The notes beneath the pieces were generated by a model. The model was given only the letters and a program-made list of their open reading frames with translations, made no database searches and had not been told where the DNA came from. Shown here piece by piece: positions 11,638-22,025 of a stretch of DNA of 64,000 nucleotides. The position numbers were made by a program, and so were the translations under genes. The stretch comes from Amoebidium appalachense. Its lineage: Eukaryota; Ichthyosporea. The stretch lies in contig CAVNZM010000002.1 in the NCBI GenBank assembly GCA_963693365.1, positions 5,704,001 to 5,768,000 on the forward strand, given 5' to 3'. How positions within the stretch are numbered: the stretch's first letter is position 1; each line of letters begins with the position of its first letter.

Positions 11638-12058
11638 ACACACGCACACACACAAAAAAAATGCTCCTCTTTCTCCCTAATATTAGTCACTCCCTCTGCT
11701 CTCTTGTAGATGCTTTTCAACAACCCCCATACCAACAACAACACAACTCTAAAACCTACTAATATCACCTTGCTGCAACCCCCCTCCCCCCCCCCCTCCC
11801 CCCCCCTGGGGCCGCCCAGGGGTTCCGTCCAAGAAATACCCCACCAGCCACCCTATCTGCCTTTGCTAATGTATTGGTCGTGTGCATCCACGTAGGGTGG
11901 TGTGTGTGGCTTTGGCAGCCCCCCCCCCCCCCCCCCCCCCCCCCCAAAAACCCCACCAACATCACCACCTCCCCAACCCCCCCAACACCCCCAACACACA
12001 CACACACACATACCCATCACCATCGCTAACTCCCCTCCCCTCCCTCCCCCCCCCTCCC

Positions 12059-12089
<31 letters not shown>

Positions 12090-12665
12090 AAGAAAAAGAA
12101 AGAAAGAAAGAAAGAAAGAAAGGAAGCAAGCAAGAAAGAATGAATGAAAACCACCTTCGTGCGGCCTGTGCTCTCTTTTGCCTTCCCAACCCAATCCTCC
12201 CTTCAACCCTCCCGACAGACACAATCACGAGCAGTCCACAACGAGGGACGCACCCAGGCATATAGGCACAAAACAGCAACACAGCATGCATAGCAACCCA
12301 CCCACATACGCAGATGGACAGAGAGACAGGCAAACAGACACACATAAACTCCGTTACCCACAGGGAACAACAAAAGGCACATAAAAGCACGCACACAACC
12401 ACACAAACAGCACAACACAGCTAAAAGTTAAAGAATCATCCAAAAATAGGGAGACAAGCATCCAGACTATCCTCAGTCACATGGAAGGCTAAAAAAGCAT
12501 GCATAAAACCATGCTCAACCAGACACACACCCCAGGTCTACACACGCACGGCCACAGAAATAGGACACGTACATGCCAGGAGACAACTGCACCTACACAC
12601 ACACACATGCTCCGGTGTCAACAACCCCACACAAACCCATGAGCCCATTCAAGCATCACACACCT

Positions 12666-13232
12666 TTACTCGTTCAGCTGTGTGACTGTCCACTGTGTCT
12701 GTCCGTCTGCCGGGGGGTCGAAGACAAACAGGGCGCAGTTCCCACACTTTCTCTCGCCCACATCCAGCACGTGGCACAGCGTCTTGAACACCCCCCCGTG
12801 CGCCACCACCAGCACAGGCCCAGCCTGTTGCAATGCGTCCCCCACCCCTCCCAATACCCTCTCTGTGAACTCAGCCCCCGTCTCTGCGCCCACAGGACAT
12901 TCCTCCCCCCGCAACCACCGTTTGAAGCTGAACGTGTCCTCCCTAGGCCCCCCACACCGTGCACCAAAGTCCGCCTCCTTCAATCTGCCGTCTAGCGCCA
13001 CACTCCTGCACCCCGCCACAGCCAGGGCCGTAGCGTGTGCGCGTGCCAGAGGGCTGGCCACCAGACTAGCCACGTTCAGGCGGGCCACGAGGGGGGCCAC
13101 GTCGTGCGCCTGCCTCTCTCCCTCACTGTTGAGCGCTATGTCCCGCTGGCCCATCACCAGCCCACGGGCGTTCCACTCCGTCTCGCCATGCCGTAGGAAA
13201 AAAAAGCGCCGGAGCGCCAACCGGCCGGCCAT
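12666..13232 (-). CDS. Histidine phosphatase (phosphoglycerate mutase-like), single exon
   Basis: A small branch-1 histidine phosphatase of 188 residues, complete and intronless. The catalytic loop is FFFLRHGETEWN, with the phospho-accepting His at residue 15 and Arg14. The second phosphate-binding Arg is in ASPLARAHATA (Arg64), the acid is in LKEADFG (Glu86), and the second His is in LVVAHGGVFKTLC (His145). This set of residues is complete, so it should be active. The family hydrolyses phosphate esters such as phosphosugars, phosphoserine or fructose-2,6-bisphosphate; the substrate cannot be read from sequence. I chose the ATG at 13232; an in-frame ATG three codons upstream (13241) is possible. 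It carries no signal peptide or membrane segment. Being intronless among heavily split genes, it could be retrocopied or horizontally acquired. Confidence 0.9.
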   Translation of the reverse strand: MAGRLALRRFFFLRHGETEWNARGLVMGQRDIALNSEGERQAHDVAPLVARLNVASLVASPLARAHATALAVAGCRSVALDGRLKEADFGARCGGPREDTFSFKRWLRGEECPVGAETGAEFTERVLGGVGDALQQAGPVLVVAHGGVFKTLCHVLDVGERKCGNCALFVFDPPADGQTQWTVTQLNE

Positions 13233-13641
13233 GGTATGCATATGTAGCTAGCACGGTTGGAGTGGGTGCGGCCGCAGGGTCACAGGATTAGGAGGGCCCG
13301 AGTGGCCGCGCGTGCACACGTGCGTAGGGGGGGTGGCTCGCTTTGTAGGCTTCGTGACGGTCTGCGCTGTCTGCTGAGGTCGCAGGCCGGAGTACGTGGT
13401 GAACATGGGATGCATTGACTTGTGTAGTGCCCGGGCATGGTTTGATTGGCTCGCACTGGTAGACCTATCCTGGAATATCTCGACGTGATCTCAACCGACC
13501 CAGTGTGCTTTTGCTGCTGGGACGTGGCCAGGCTTCGAAACAAGGGCATGTGTAGTTGGATAGCGGAGGAAGCGTGTGTTGGTGGGTGAGTGTATGTGTA
13601 TGTATGTGTCTCAGTAAGGTGTTTTGTTTTGTTTTTGTTTT

Positions 13642-13707
<66 letters not shown>

Positions 13708-14358
13708 GGGGGAGGTTAGAGTGCCAAACACACTGCAGGCCGGCAAAGGACACATGGCAAATGCAAACAATTAAGTATGCAACATCGGAAAAGCGCAGTA
13801 TGCATGCAACATATCATGATCATAAGCGGGAGGGGGGGGGGGGGGGGGGGGGGGGCGGGGGAGTGGGGGGGAGGAGGAGAGGGGACCGGGGGAGGCAAAT
13901 ATATCTGTCATATATATGGCGTCATGTATATTTCAGCCACGAACAATGTGGCCTGCCCACAGGGCCAGCCTTGCAACACGTGTAGATCTAGATGCATACC
14001 TGCAGTATATTTTCTAGTGCCCTAATCGGTATTCAGCCTGCCTGAAAAACGCTTAGTCGACTATGCGCATTTGTGTCACCATAGCCAATAGAGCTGCCCC
14101 TGCCCCTGCCATGCTGTAACCAGTGCAGCAGCCCTCATTAATTCGATGCATGTACTTATCCATGGTCAGCGTACAACCCCCCCCCCCCCCAAACACACAC
14201 ACACACACACAAGCATACACACACACCTCCCCTCCTCCCTGTACCGACAGCCCCTTCCGTATCTCTCCATTCGCAAACAGGGACTCATTAAACGGCACAG
14301 AAGTACCAAGCTGCACTTAAGTTGCATACAAAGCACATTTTCATGGGAAAAAACATCC

Positions 14359-14389
<31 letters not shown>

Positions 14390-14504
14390 AAAAAAAAAAC
14401 CTCACAACCAATCTGCTAGTCTGCTAAAGGCTATGAATCGGACCCCACAATCCACACACTGTAAGGCTTAGCAATGCCCGCAGGCAGCCCTTAGGCGGCA
14501 TATT
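13233..14504. other. Intergenic region between the small histidine phosphatase and ATG12
   Basis: Presumed promoter of the minus-strand phosphatase lies just above 13232. The rest holds a T(n)/G(n) block at about 13620-13706, a G-rich block at 13828-13890, a short (CA)n at about 14190-14225 and a C(n)A(n) block at about 14357-14399. No gene was recognised. Confidence 0.7.
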
Positions 14505-14570
14505 TTAGCCCCAGGCCTCCGTTGTGCAGTAGTAGATGTCCAGCGCATTGTCTGTCGCAAAAAGCTGTGT

Positions 14571-14601
<31 letters not shown>

Positions 14602-15566
14602 CATGTATGTGTGTGTGCGCGCGCGTGTGTATATGTGTGTGTGTGTGTGTGGAGCATGGGAAAGGGAGGGACGTCAAAATGATACAGCCCAAGGAAACGC
14701 ACTAAGACCATAAAAATCACACATGCACACGCAGAAGGTTGGCAGAGAGGGGGAGAAGGATGTGCATGCAAGTACATGTGTACTAGTGTGTGTGTGTGTG
14801 TGTGTGCGCAAGCACCCATGTGTTGGCGCACGTGTAAGCTCGTGTATTTTCTTTCGTTTTTGTGAGTCCAAGTTTTCTTTTTCTTCCCCCCCCCCCCCCC
14901 CCCAAATTTTTTTTGGGGGGGTTTTCAATGCACACAGACACGGGGGCGGGGGGGGGGTTCAATGTGCACAGGCAGGGGGAGGGGTTCAATGCACACAGGG
15001 GGGATTCAATGCGCATATAGGGGGGGGGGTTCAATGCACACAGGCAGGGGGGTTCAATGCACACAGGGGGGTTACCTTAAACAGGTTGCGCACTATCTCG
15101 TCTGGAGATGGACTGAAGGCCTGGTTTATGTAGCAGAACTTTTTTTTTTTTTTGGGGGGGGGGGGGGGCGGGGGGGGGGGAGGGAAGGGGGGGTCAGAAT
15201 GCGTCCAAGTACGAAGTACAAATTCACGGCAGACAACACAATGCTGAATATAAATTACACACAAAGATTATGCATAATAAGCAAAATCTATCCCCATGGT
15301 AGGGGATGAAAGAGGAGCAGGAGGGGTGGGGGGGGAGGGGGGGGGGGGGGGGGGGGGGGTTAGTGTCAAACCCACACAGAACTCTGTTCGGATGCAGACG
15401 AACCAGACACTACCTGAGACATGTTCGTTAGGAATGTGTACTCTTACCGACACACATGCACACCTGCAGCACGACAACCATGTGCACACAATCATGCAAA
15501 AACAAGCACACATAAATGCATGCACACACACACGTACAGGTATGCAAATACGGCAGCCACACTCAT

Positions 15567-15642
<76 letters not shown>

Positions 15643-16762
15643 GTAACACATGCACACACACACACCTGCACATCTACAAAACCTAAAGCTATCCACGTGG
15701 TGCTATACACAGCTCCCATGAATGAAAACGTTCTTTTTTCTTGTAATGCATGTGCATTATAAGCCCACCAACACGGTGGCCTAACTCTGTTTCGGCTATC
15801 GACTTGGGCAATGTATCCTCACGATCGTGCAAAGACCGGACACGAATGACACACACACGAGACACAAATGTTGCATTTCGGGTGCAGGCACATGTGTAGA
15901 GTGTACCGGGTGTTGTGCATGGTTATGCAGAAATACATGCAATGGTATGCGCGTGGTGCATACATGGCTAGTGTGCACGTGCATGCAAGCAGGCACGTGC
16001 ATACATGACCTGTGCACACATGCATGCATACAATGTATGAGCGTGCATGTATATATGCCTGCTGTCTGCACGTGCACACATGCATGCCTGGCATGCCACG
16101 TACATGCATGCATGGCTGGTGTTTGCATACGTCGTGCTTGCATGACAAGTGTGCATGTGCGTGCATCCATAACTTATATGCACGTGCATGCACATGGCAG
16201 AGTGTGTGGGTGTGTGCGTCGTGGCGCGTGCATGGGTGGCTGAGTGGGTGTGTAAATGTAACGTAGTGTGTGTATGTGTGCACGGCACGCGCGCGCGAGC
16301 AACTGCCCGTGTGGGCGGTGTGTGACTTTGTGTGCGTGGGGGGGGGGGGGGGGGGGGGGGGGGTTAGCTGGGTGAGTATGCATGGCCTGTTTGCAAGTGC
16401 ATGCCACGTGAGCACACGCGTAGGCGTGTCACGTGCATGCACTTGCATGCCTGTATCCACGTGCATGCCTCCTGTGTGCAGGTGCATGCATGTGTGTATG
16501 TGTGTGCCTGGCCTACCAGCTGCTCTCTCTGGCTGAACTTGAGCTGCTTCCTCAGGAAGTCGATGATGGCCTGGAACTGCTCTGCGGCTGTGATCTTGAA
16601 CTTGTTCTGCTTCATGATCGGCGCATTCCCCACCGCACGGAACCGCACAATAACTGCAAAAAACCCCTCAGTCTGCCACCCAGCCAGCCACCACCAACAC
16701 ATGGTTCCAATCAAGCCCCCATATCCTCTCCACCCCCCCCCCTCGCCCCCCTCCTCCCTCCC

Positions 16763-16801
<39 letters not shown>

Positions 16802-16968
16802 CCCCCCACCAAAAAAAAACAAAAACAAAAAAGACACAAACAAAAACACCTCGGCCACATCTCGAACAAGCAGTAACCGTGCCTCCAGGCACTATTCCTC
16901 TGTCTTATTTGTTTGCTGCATAACTTAAAATCCCCTGCCGGTGGTCCTGTATTGTCCTACCACTGCCC

Positions 16969-17016
<48 letters not shown>

Positions 17017-17761
17017 CCAAAAAAAAGGGGGGGGGGAGGGGGGGGGGGGGGGGGGGGAGAGGGAAAGGAGAGGGGGCATAAAAAGAAAAAAAAAAGCCTC
17101 CCCGCCTGCACATGTGAGCACACACACACGAACACCCCCACCAACATCACCACCACCACTTGCACATACACAGATCTCCCAAAGAGCGTGCCATGTACAT
17201 GCCTGCACACCCCACACCCACATACCACCCACACGCATCTGCATACCACCCACCCCTCCACCTACATACCATGCCAACCACATGCTTGCACACGTAGCCT
17301 CCCGACCCATTCCATATCATACCACACACACACGTATGTGTGCACACACTGGATACACGCCACACCCCGACGACCAAGAGCAAGCATGCCAGCAGGCAAG
17401 CAGCGCCGAACATAGAACATGTGTGCATTGCACCACCCACCCACCGTTATACCAGCCAACAGAGACTCAGGCACACGGACTGCCCCCAGGGGCACATGTG
17501 CACACATACACACACACACACCCATACACCGAGGCACCAACACCCGTACACGTGCACACACACACAAAACATCTTCCCCCCCCCCCTCCCACCCCCCAAT
17601 TCCCCTTAAAAAAAAAGAACACACATACCCTTGTCCTCGGGGGACACCTTCTTCTTTGGCTGTGCCGGTGGTCTAGTGATTGTTGCTGTGGTGCTCATGC
17701 TGCTGGTGGTCGTGTCCAGGGGTGCCGGCTGGCCCACGGCCTTGCCCTCTGAATCCCCCAT
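14505..17761 (-). CDS. ATG12: Ubiquitin-like autophagy protein ATG12 (4 exons)
   Basis: ATG12 is the ubiquitin-like modifier joined by ATG7 and ATG10 to ATG5; the ATG12-ATG5/ATG16 complex drives ATG8 lipidation at the growing autophagosome membrane. Minus-strand exons: 17761-17629, 16653-16517, 15138-15076, 14564-14505, giving 130 residues with matching phases. The N-terminal 44 residues are a Ser/Thr/Pro-rich disordered arm. The fold follows: VIVRFRAVGNAPIMKQNKFK, then QAIIDFLRKQLKF, then FCYINQAFSPSPDEIVRNLF. The end is DIYYCTTEAWG followed by TAA, so the conjugating C-terminal Gly is present and exposed without processing. Length fits the family (about 95-190). Exon 3 has an odd acceptor: a C run, then an A run ending in AG. 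Exon 4's acceptor lies in a (CA)n/(CG)n tract. Confidence 0.95.
14924..15070 (+). repeat. Minisatellite in ATG12 intron 3
   Basis: Six copies of a unit beginning TTCAATGCACACAGGCAGGG (starts at 14924, 14958, 14985, 15005, 15030, 15053), separated by G runs of variable length, so the unit length varies from about 20 to 34 bases. It ends directly before the exon 3 donor. Confidence 0.8.
15139..15300 (-). repeat. Reversed family-A repeat with C(n)A(n) tail adjoining ATG12 exon 3
   Basis: Read on the minus strand: GATTTTGCTTATTATGCATA, ATCTTTGTGTGTAATTTATA, TTCAGCATTGTGTTGTCTGC, CGTGAATTTGTACTTCGTAC, TTGGACGCATTCTGACCC, then a C-rich run and about 13 A residues ending in AG, which is the exon 3 acceptor. 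ATG12 is transcribed in the same direction, so the tail of the repeat supplies the splice site. Confidence 0.7.
15565..15636 (+). repeat. (CA)n microsatellite in ATG12 intron 2
   Basis: About 35 uninterrupted CA units; the flanking 15.8-16.5 kb is rich in ATGCATG/CATGCA alternations within the same intron. Confidence 0.9.
16762..17061 (+). repeat. C(n)A(n) and C(n)-G(n) homopolymer blocks in ATG12 intron 1
   Basis: A C run of about 40 bases at 16762-16800 is followed by A-rich sequence to about 16850. Another C run of about 45 bases at 16971-17015 is followed by AAAAAA and then G-rich sequence. No coding content. Confidence 0.85.
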
Positions 17762-18108
17762 CCTGTGCTGCAAAGTCAGAATCAAATCCACAGGCCTCAA
17801 AGAATAAACTCTCCCCCCCTCCCCCCCCCCCCCACACCCCCCCCCCTCCCTCCTCCCAACCCAGTCCCACACACACAAAAAGGAGACAACGTGAAGACAA
17901 TGCCACAGCTCGAGGTGGCTGTTTGAAATGTGTTGAAACCAGAGCGACACATGGCCACAGACGGGGGTGGGGCCGGGGGGGGGGGGGGGGGGGAGGGGGG
18001 GGGAGAAGGGGGGAGGGGGAGCCTGTTTAAATATACGGACATAAACAACACGACAGACACGGTAAGGAGAAAACCCCTCCCCCCCCCCTCCCCCCTCCCC
18101 CCCCCCCC

Positions 18109-18154
<46 letters not shown>

Positions 18155-18583
18155 CACGCACAAGGGGGAAAAAAAACAAAAAAAAAAAAAAACCTTGAGT
18201 ATGCAGCACAGCACATGCATAGTTCGTGCTCAAAGGGGACGCAAGCAAGCCGAGGTAGCCAATTTTCGATCAATTCATCTCGCCTGCAACACCCAACACC
18301 ACATTGCTTTACTCTACGCAGATTGTCCTCCATCTTAAACAGAAACAGAGTTACCTTTGCGCGCAGACAGCCAAAACACTAAACAGTGAACAGTTTGCAA
18401 CCGTGCAGGCGCGCGGGGGGAGGGAGGCGGGTGGGTTATGCAAACTCGCCCTAACGTTTATAAAACATAAACATGGTTAAAGCCGCCCCCCCTCCCCCCC
18501 TTCGTAGAATGTACTTCTTCTTTTCTCTTATCTGTGCTCTCACCACGCGCGCGGGCGCTGCCACACTACACACACACGCACAC

Positions 18584-18665
<82 letters not shown>

Positions 18666-20036
18666 CCGCAAAATCGATCATACAGCCACGACACACAACA
18701 CACAGAGACACGCACACACACCCGCACACACCACAACCACATACGCACGTGCGGCCACGCACACAAACACTCGTGCAAGCGCGCATACCGCCACACACAC
18801 CAAAAACTCACGTGGGGTACCCAAACACAAGTATGTATATACCAAAGCAGCATAAACAGCTGCACGTACCACACAGACAGTCATGTGTGTACACAATAGC
18901 GCACACACACAAGAATACAAAGGGCACGGGGAGAGCGGAAGAGTATGTGTGAGGGGTTGAAAACAGAAAGAACAAGCACAAACAAGAGGCACATAGCTCT
19001 TAAAATACGCAAAAGGTACGGTGCTTGAATGCACACAAAACCAAACAGGGACACACGGATATGCCAGGCGTAGATGTTCCCAGATTTGCACATGCATGTA
19101 TGCTTCTGGAGCATCCACATGCACACGAGCACAGCTGAACACAGACACGCGTGAAAGCCGCGGTCCACACCCGCACACATACACAGAGAGGCGAAAATAC
19201 CTATGCATAGCAACACACACCGACAACCCAAACACTGGCCGTCAGTTGCCCCCACCCACTGTTTCATAGCGTACAAGCACACCCAGGTGATGCCAACAAG
19301 TACACAACAGCAAAAACAGCAGATAACTCGTACACAGGTGGAGGAAGCGAACAATTAGCACGTGCAACACATCCACGCTGGCAAGCCCACTCCGGCGCAC
19401 ACACCTACCTCGTCTGCTTGGGCCTCTACACCTCCCTTCGTAGAGTCTCTCCTATTGAGGCGGATTAGCCTGTGCCTGCCTGCTGCGCCAAGACAAATAA
19501 CCTACCGCACACAGGCACGTACGCGTCAGTCTCTCTATGCACACTACGGGTATAGGTTAGCTCTCTTTGTTTGTGTGGTGGTGCGCTGATCAACGCATAT
19601 GGCTGTACCTACAAAACAAAAACAGTTGATCAATGATGTGAAGTGCTTTGAGCGAGAGCTGTCACTGAGTCAGTCCGTCACTCTTGTGAGCCTGGGTAAC
19701 TTGAGAGGCAGAAGCCTGTGGCTCACCGGTAACATTTGAGGCATGATTATGTCATGCTGACGTCACAGATGACGGGTACATAAAGGCCGGGCTAGCGCTG
19801 CCAGTGGCGACAAAAACAAAAAATTTCGAACACACAACTTGAACACAGAACCTTGCATGAACTGGGAAATCACTTTACACTATCATAATACCACTTCGGG
19901 GAATAAATAACAGGGTTAGCAGCCAGGTATTGTCTTTCAGGACAGACCGTACAACACCAGCAGATACCAGCTAAATAGTGCCTAGCAGTGTAGACTCGCA
20001 GCGTAGCCCAAGGCTGTGTGCAGGTCAGACAGCAAC
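17762..20036. other. Divergent promoter region between ATG12 and CHMP5
   Basis: ATG12 reads leftward and CHMP5 rightward from this 2.3-kb segment. It contains C/G tracts at 17815-18010, a C/CA block at 18075-18150, a (CA)n array at 18564-18664 and long CA-rich, non-coding sequence to about 19300. The last 500 bases are free of simple repeats and hold the CRE-like site and TATA-like box listed separately. No gene was seen. Confidence 0.7.
19758..19788 (+). promoter_or_regulatory. CRE-like TGACGTCA and TATA-like box upstream of CHMP5
   Basis: A perfect TGACGTCA palindrome at 19758-19765 is followed by ACATAAAG about 13 bases later. They lie about 270 bases above the CHMP5 start codon. TGACGTCA is the classical CREB/ATF bZIP site; its use here is inference. 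An upstream intron-free leader would have to span to 20037. Confidence 0.45.
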
Positions 20037-20180
20037 ATGAACCGCATATTTGGACGCTCAAAGGCAGAGCCGGCCCCCAGCTTGTCTGATGCTATCCAGA
20101 ACGTAAGTGTGTGTGGAGGAGGGGAGGAAGGTGGCAGAGGAGGGTGGAGGAAGGGCCGGGGAGGTTGGGGAAGGGGGGAT

Positions 20181-20213
<33 letters not shown>

Positions 20214-20504
20214 AGTTGTGGGTGTGCGACGTGTTGTGTCCCTGTTTTTAAGTGTGTGGCAGGATGGGCCGAGCACCTTGTACCTGCAATAGTGTGCGCA
20301 TGCGTGTGAAACGAAAGTGGTGTGTGTCCACGAATTGTTCAGTGAGTATAGTTGTGTGTGTGTGCTGGTTGTGTGAGTTTGCTTGCGTGGGCATTAAAAC
20401 ACGCACACACGCTGGCCCACACGTTTATGTTCGTTTTAGTAGCTAGGCTGTGTCCGCATGGATGTAGTAATTGTGCGCATGGATGTAATAGGGTTTGATC
20501 TCTC

Positions 20505-20557
<53 letters not shown>

Positions 20558-20588
20558 GTGTGTGTGTGTGTGTGCATGTGTGTCTGTT

Positions 20589-20619
<31 letters not shown>

Positions 20620-21149
20620 CGCGCGCGCGCGTAGGGTTGAGGCCACGCTGCTCACGTTTTCTTGCTGCAGACGGACGCGCGTTCAGACACCATCAACAAA
20701 AAAATAGCAGCGCTTGATGATGAGTTGCGGAAGTACAAAGAACAGATGAGCAAGATGAGGGACGGGCCGGGCAAGGTGTGTGCATGCTTGCGTGTGTGTG
20801 TGTGTGTTGAGGACTTGGAGGGGGGGAAACGGGTGGATACGAGATGTAGCTATCTAAGGCTCCGGGGGGAGAGGGGGGGGGGGGGGGAGGAGTTGTGATA
20901 TGCTCTTAGATGAGGTGAAGGTGTCACAGGTGGATAGAAGGAAAGGAGGCAAAGGTGGGGAGGGGGGGGGGGGGGGGGGGGGAGGGGAGGGGGGTGGTTC
21001 AAGGTGAAAGTTAACCCGGGCAAAAGGGGGAGTGGGAAGACGAATGATTTTTTTTGGTGGCGGGACGGGGGAGTGTTGGGCAGTTTTTGCTGTTGTGTGT
21101 GTGGTTGGCAGTGCGTGGCGTGGGGGGATGGAGGGGAAGAACCGGTAGG

Positions 21150-21181
<32 letters not shown>

Positions 21182-21627
21182 AGGGGGGGGGGGGGAGGGG
21201 GGGGGGGGGGGGGGGGGAGGAATGACAAAGCGAGAGGTTGGCCAGATTAATGTGAAGTGGTGATGGGGTCGCGGGTCGGGGGGAGAGGGGGGCGGCCAAA
21301 CAGGGCAACGTTTAGGGAAGAATTTTGGAAGTTGGTATGTGTGCACGTTCAGGGTGTACGGTTGAGGCCTGTGCCTTGACGTGTGTGTGTCTCTGTGTGG
21401 GCCTGGCTGGGTGTGCTTGTGGTGTGGGTGGGAGATGCCCGTGCCCTTTTTTATGTTGCACTGGATAGGTCGGGGGAGCGGGGTTGGGGGGGAGGGAGCG
21501 AGACAGAAAAGTCTCTTTTTTGAAAGTATGTTTTGGACCTTCTATGTATGAGGTGAAGGCATAAAGCAGGCAAGGGAACGGGGGAAGCTGAAGGAGGAGG
21601 AGGGGGCTGGGAGGGGGGCGAGGGGGA

Positions 21628-21658
<31 letters not shown>

Positions 21659-21983
21659 GTCATGGAGCAATTATGCTGGAGCATATGCTGGTGCTCGGGG
21701 TTGCTAACGTGTGTGGGGGGGCCAGAATGCAATCAAGCAGCGGGCCATGCGGGTGCTCAAGCAGAAAAAAATGTACAGCCCCTTTACCTCCCCCCCCCTC
21801 CCCCCCCCCCCAAAAAAAAAAAAAAATCATCATGGCCCCAGCGACCCACTGCTCTGGCCTCTTTCTGTCTGCTGCATAAGTGGTGCTGATGGTGGGGTGA
21901 ATGTGTGATGTGATTGGCGAGATATCTGGCATACGGGGTGGGCTGCATGCATCCGGCCGATAACTAACATGAGGGAGGGGGGA

Positions 21984-22025
<42 letters not shown>

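Larger units (their letters stand above)
8926..12665. other. Intergenic region between V-ATPase H and the small histidine phosphatase
   Basis: No confident gene was found. 8926-10400 is ordinary mixed sequence with short CA-rich and ATGCATG-rich patches and a possible polyadenylation hexamer near 9413 (AATAAA) for V-ATPase H. 10404-10535 holds a possible minus-strand exon, listed separately. From 10578 on it is mostly simple repeat: (GT)n at about 10578-10625, G and C tracts, one reversed family-A copy at about 11145-11265, C tracts with following A runs at 11500 and 12060-12120, and a GAAA/GAAG-rich patch at 12090-12130. Confidence 0.7.

Noticed and set aside
14924-15070. CRISPR-like array of TTCAATGCACACAGG units
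   Set aside because: Spacers are just variable G runs, the genome is eukaryotic and no cas genes exist; it is a minisatellite.
20850-21308. Poly-Pro and poly-Gly open frames in C/G tracts (also at 23687, 36457, 40111, 44551 and elsewhere)
   Set aside because: Homopolymer artefacts inside introns; no domain, no codon bias, no conserved start.
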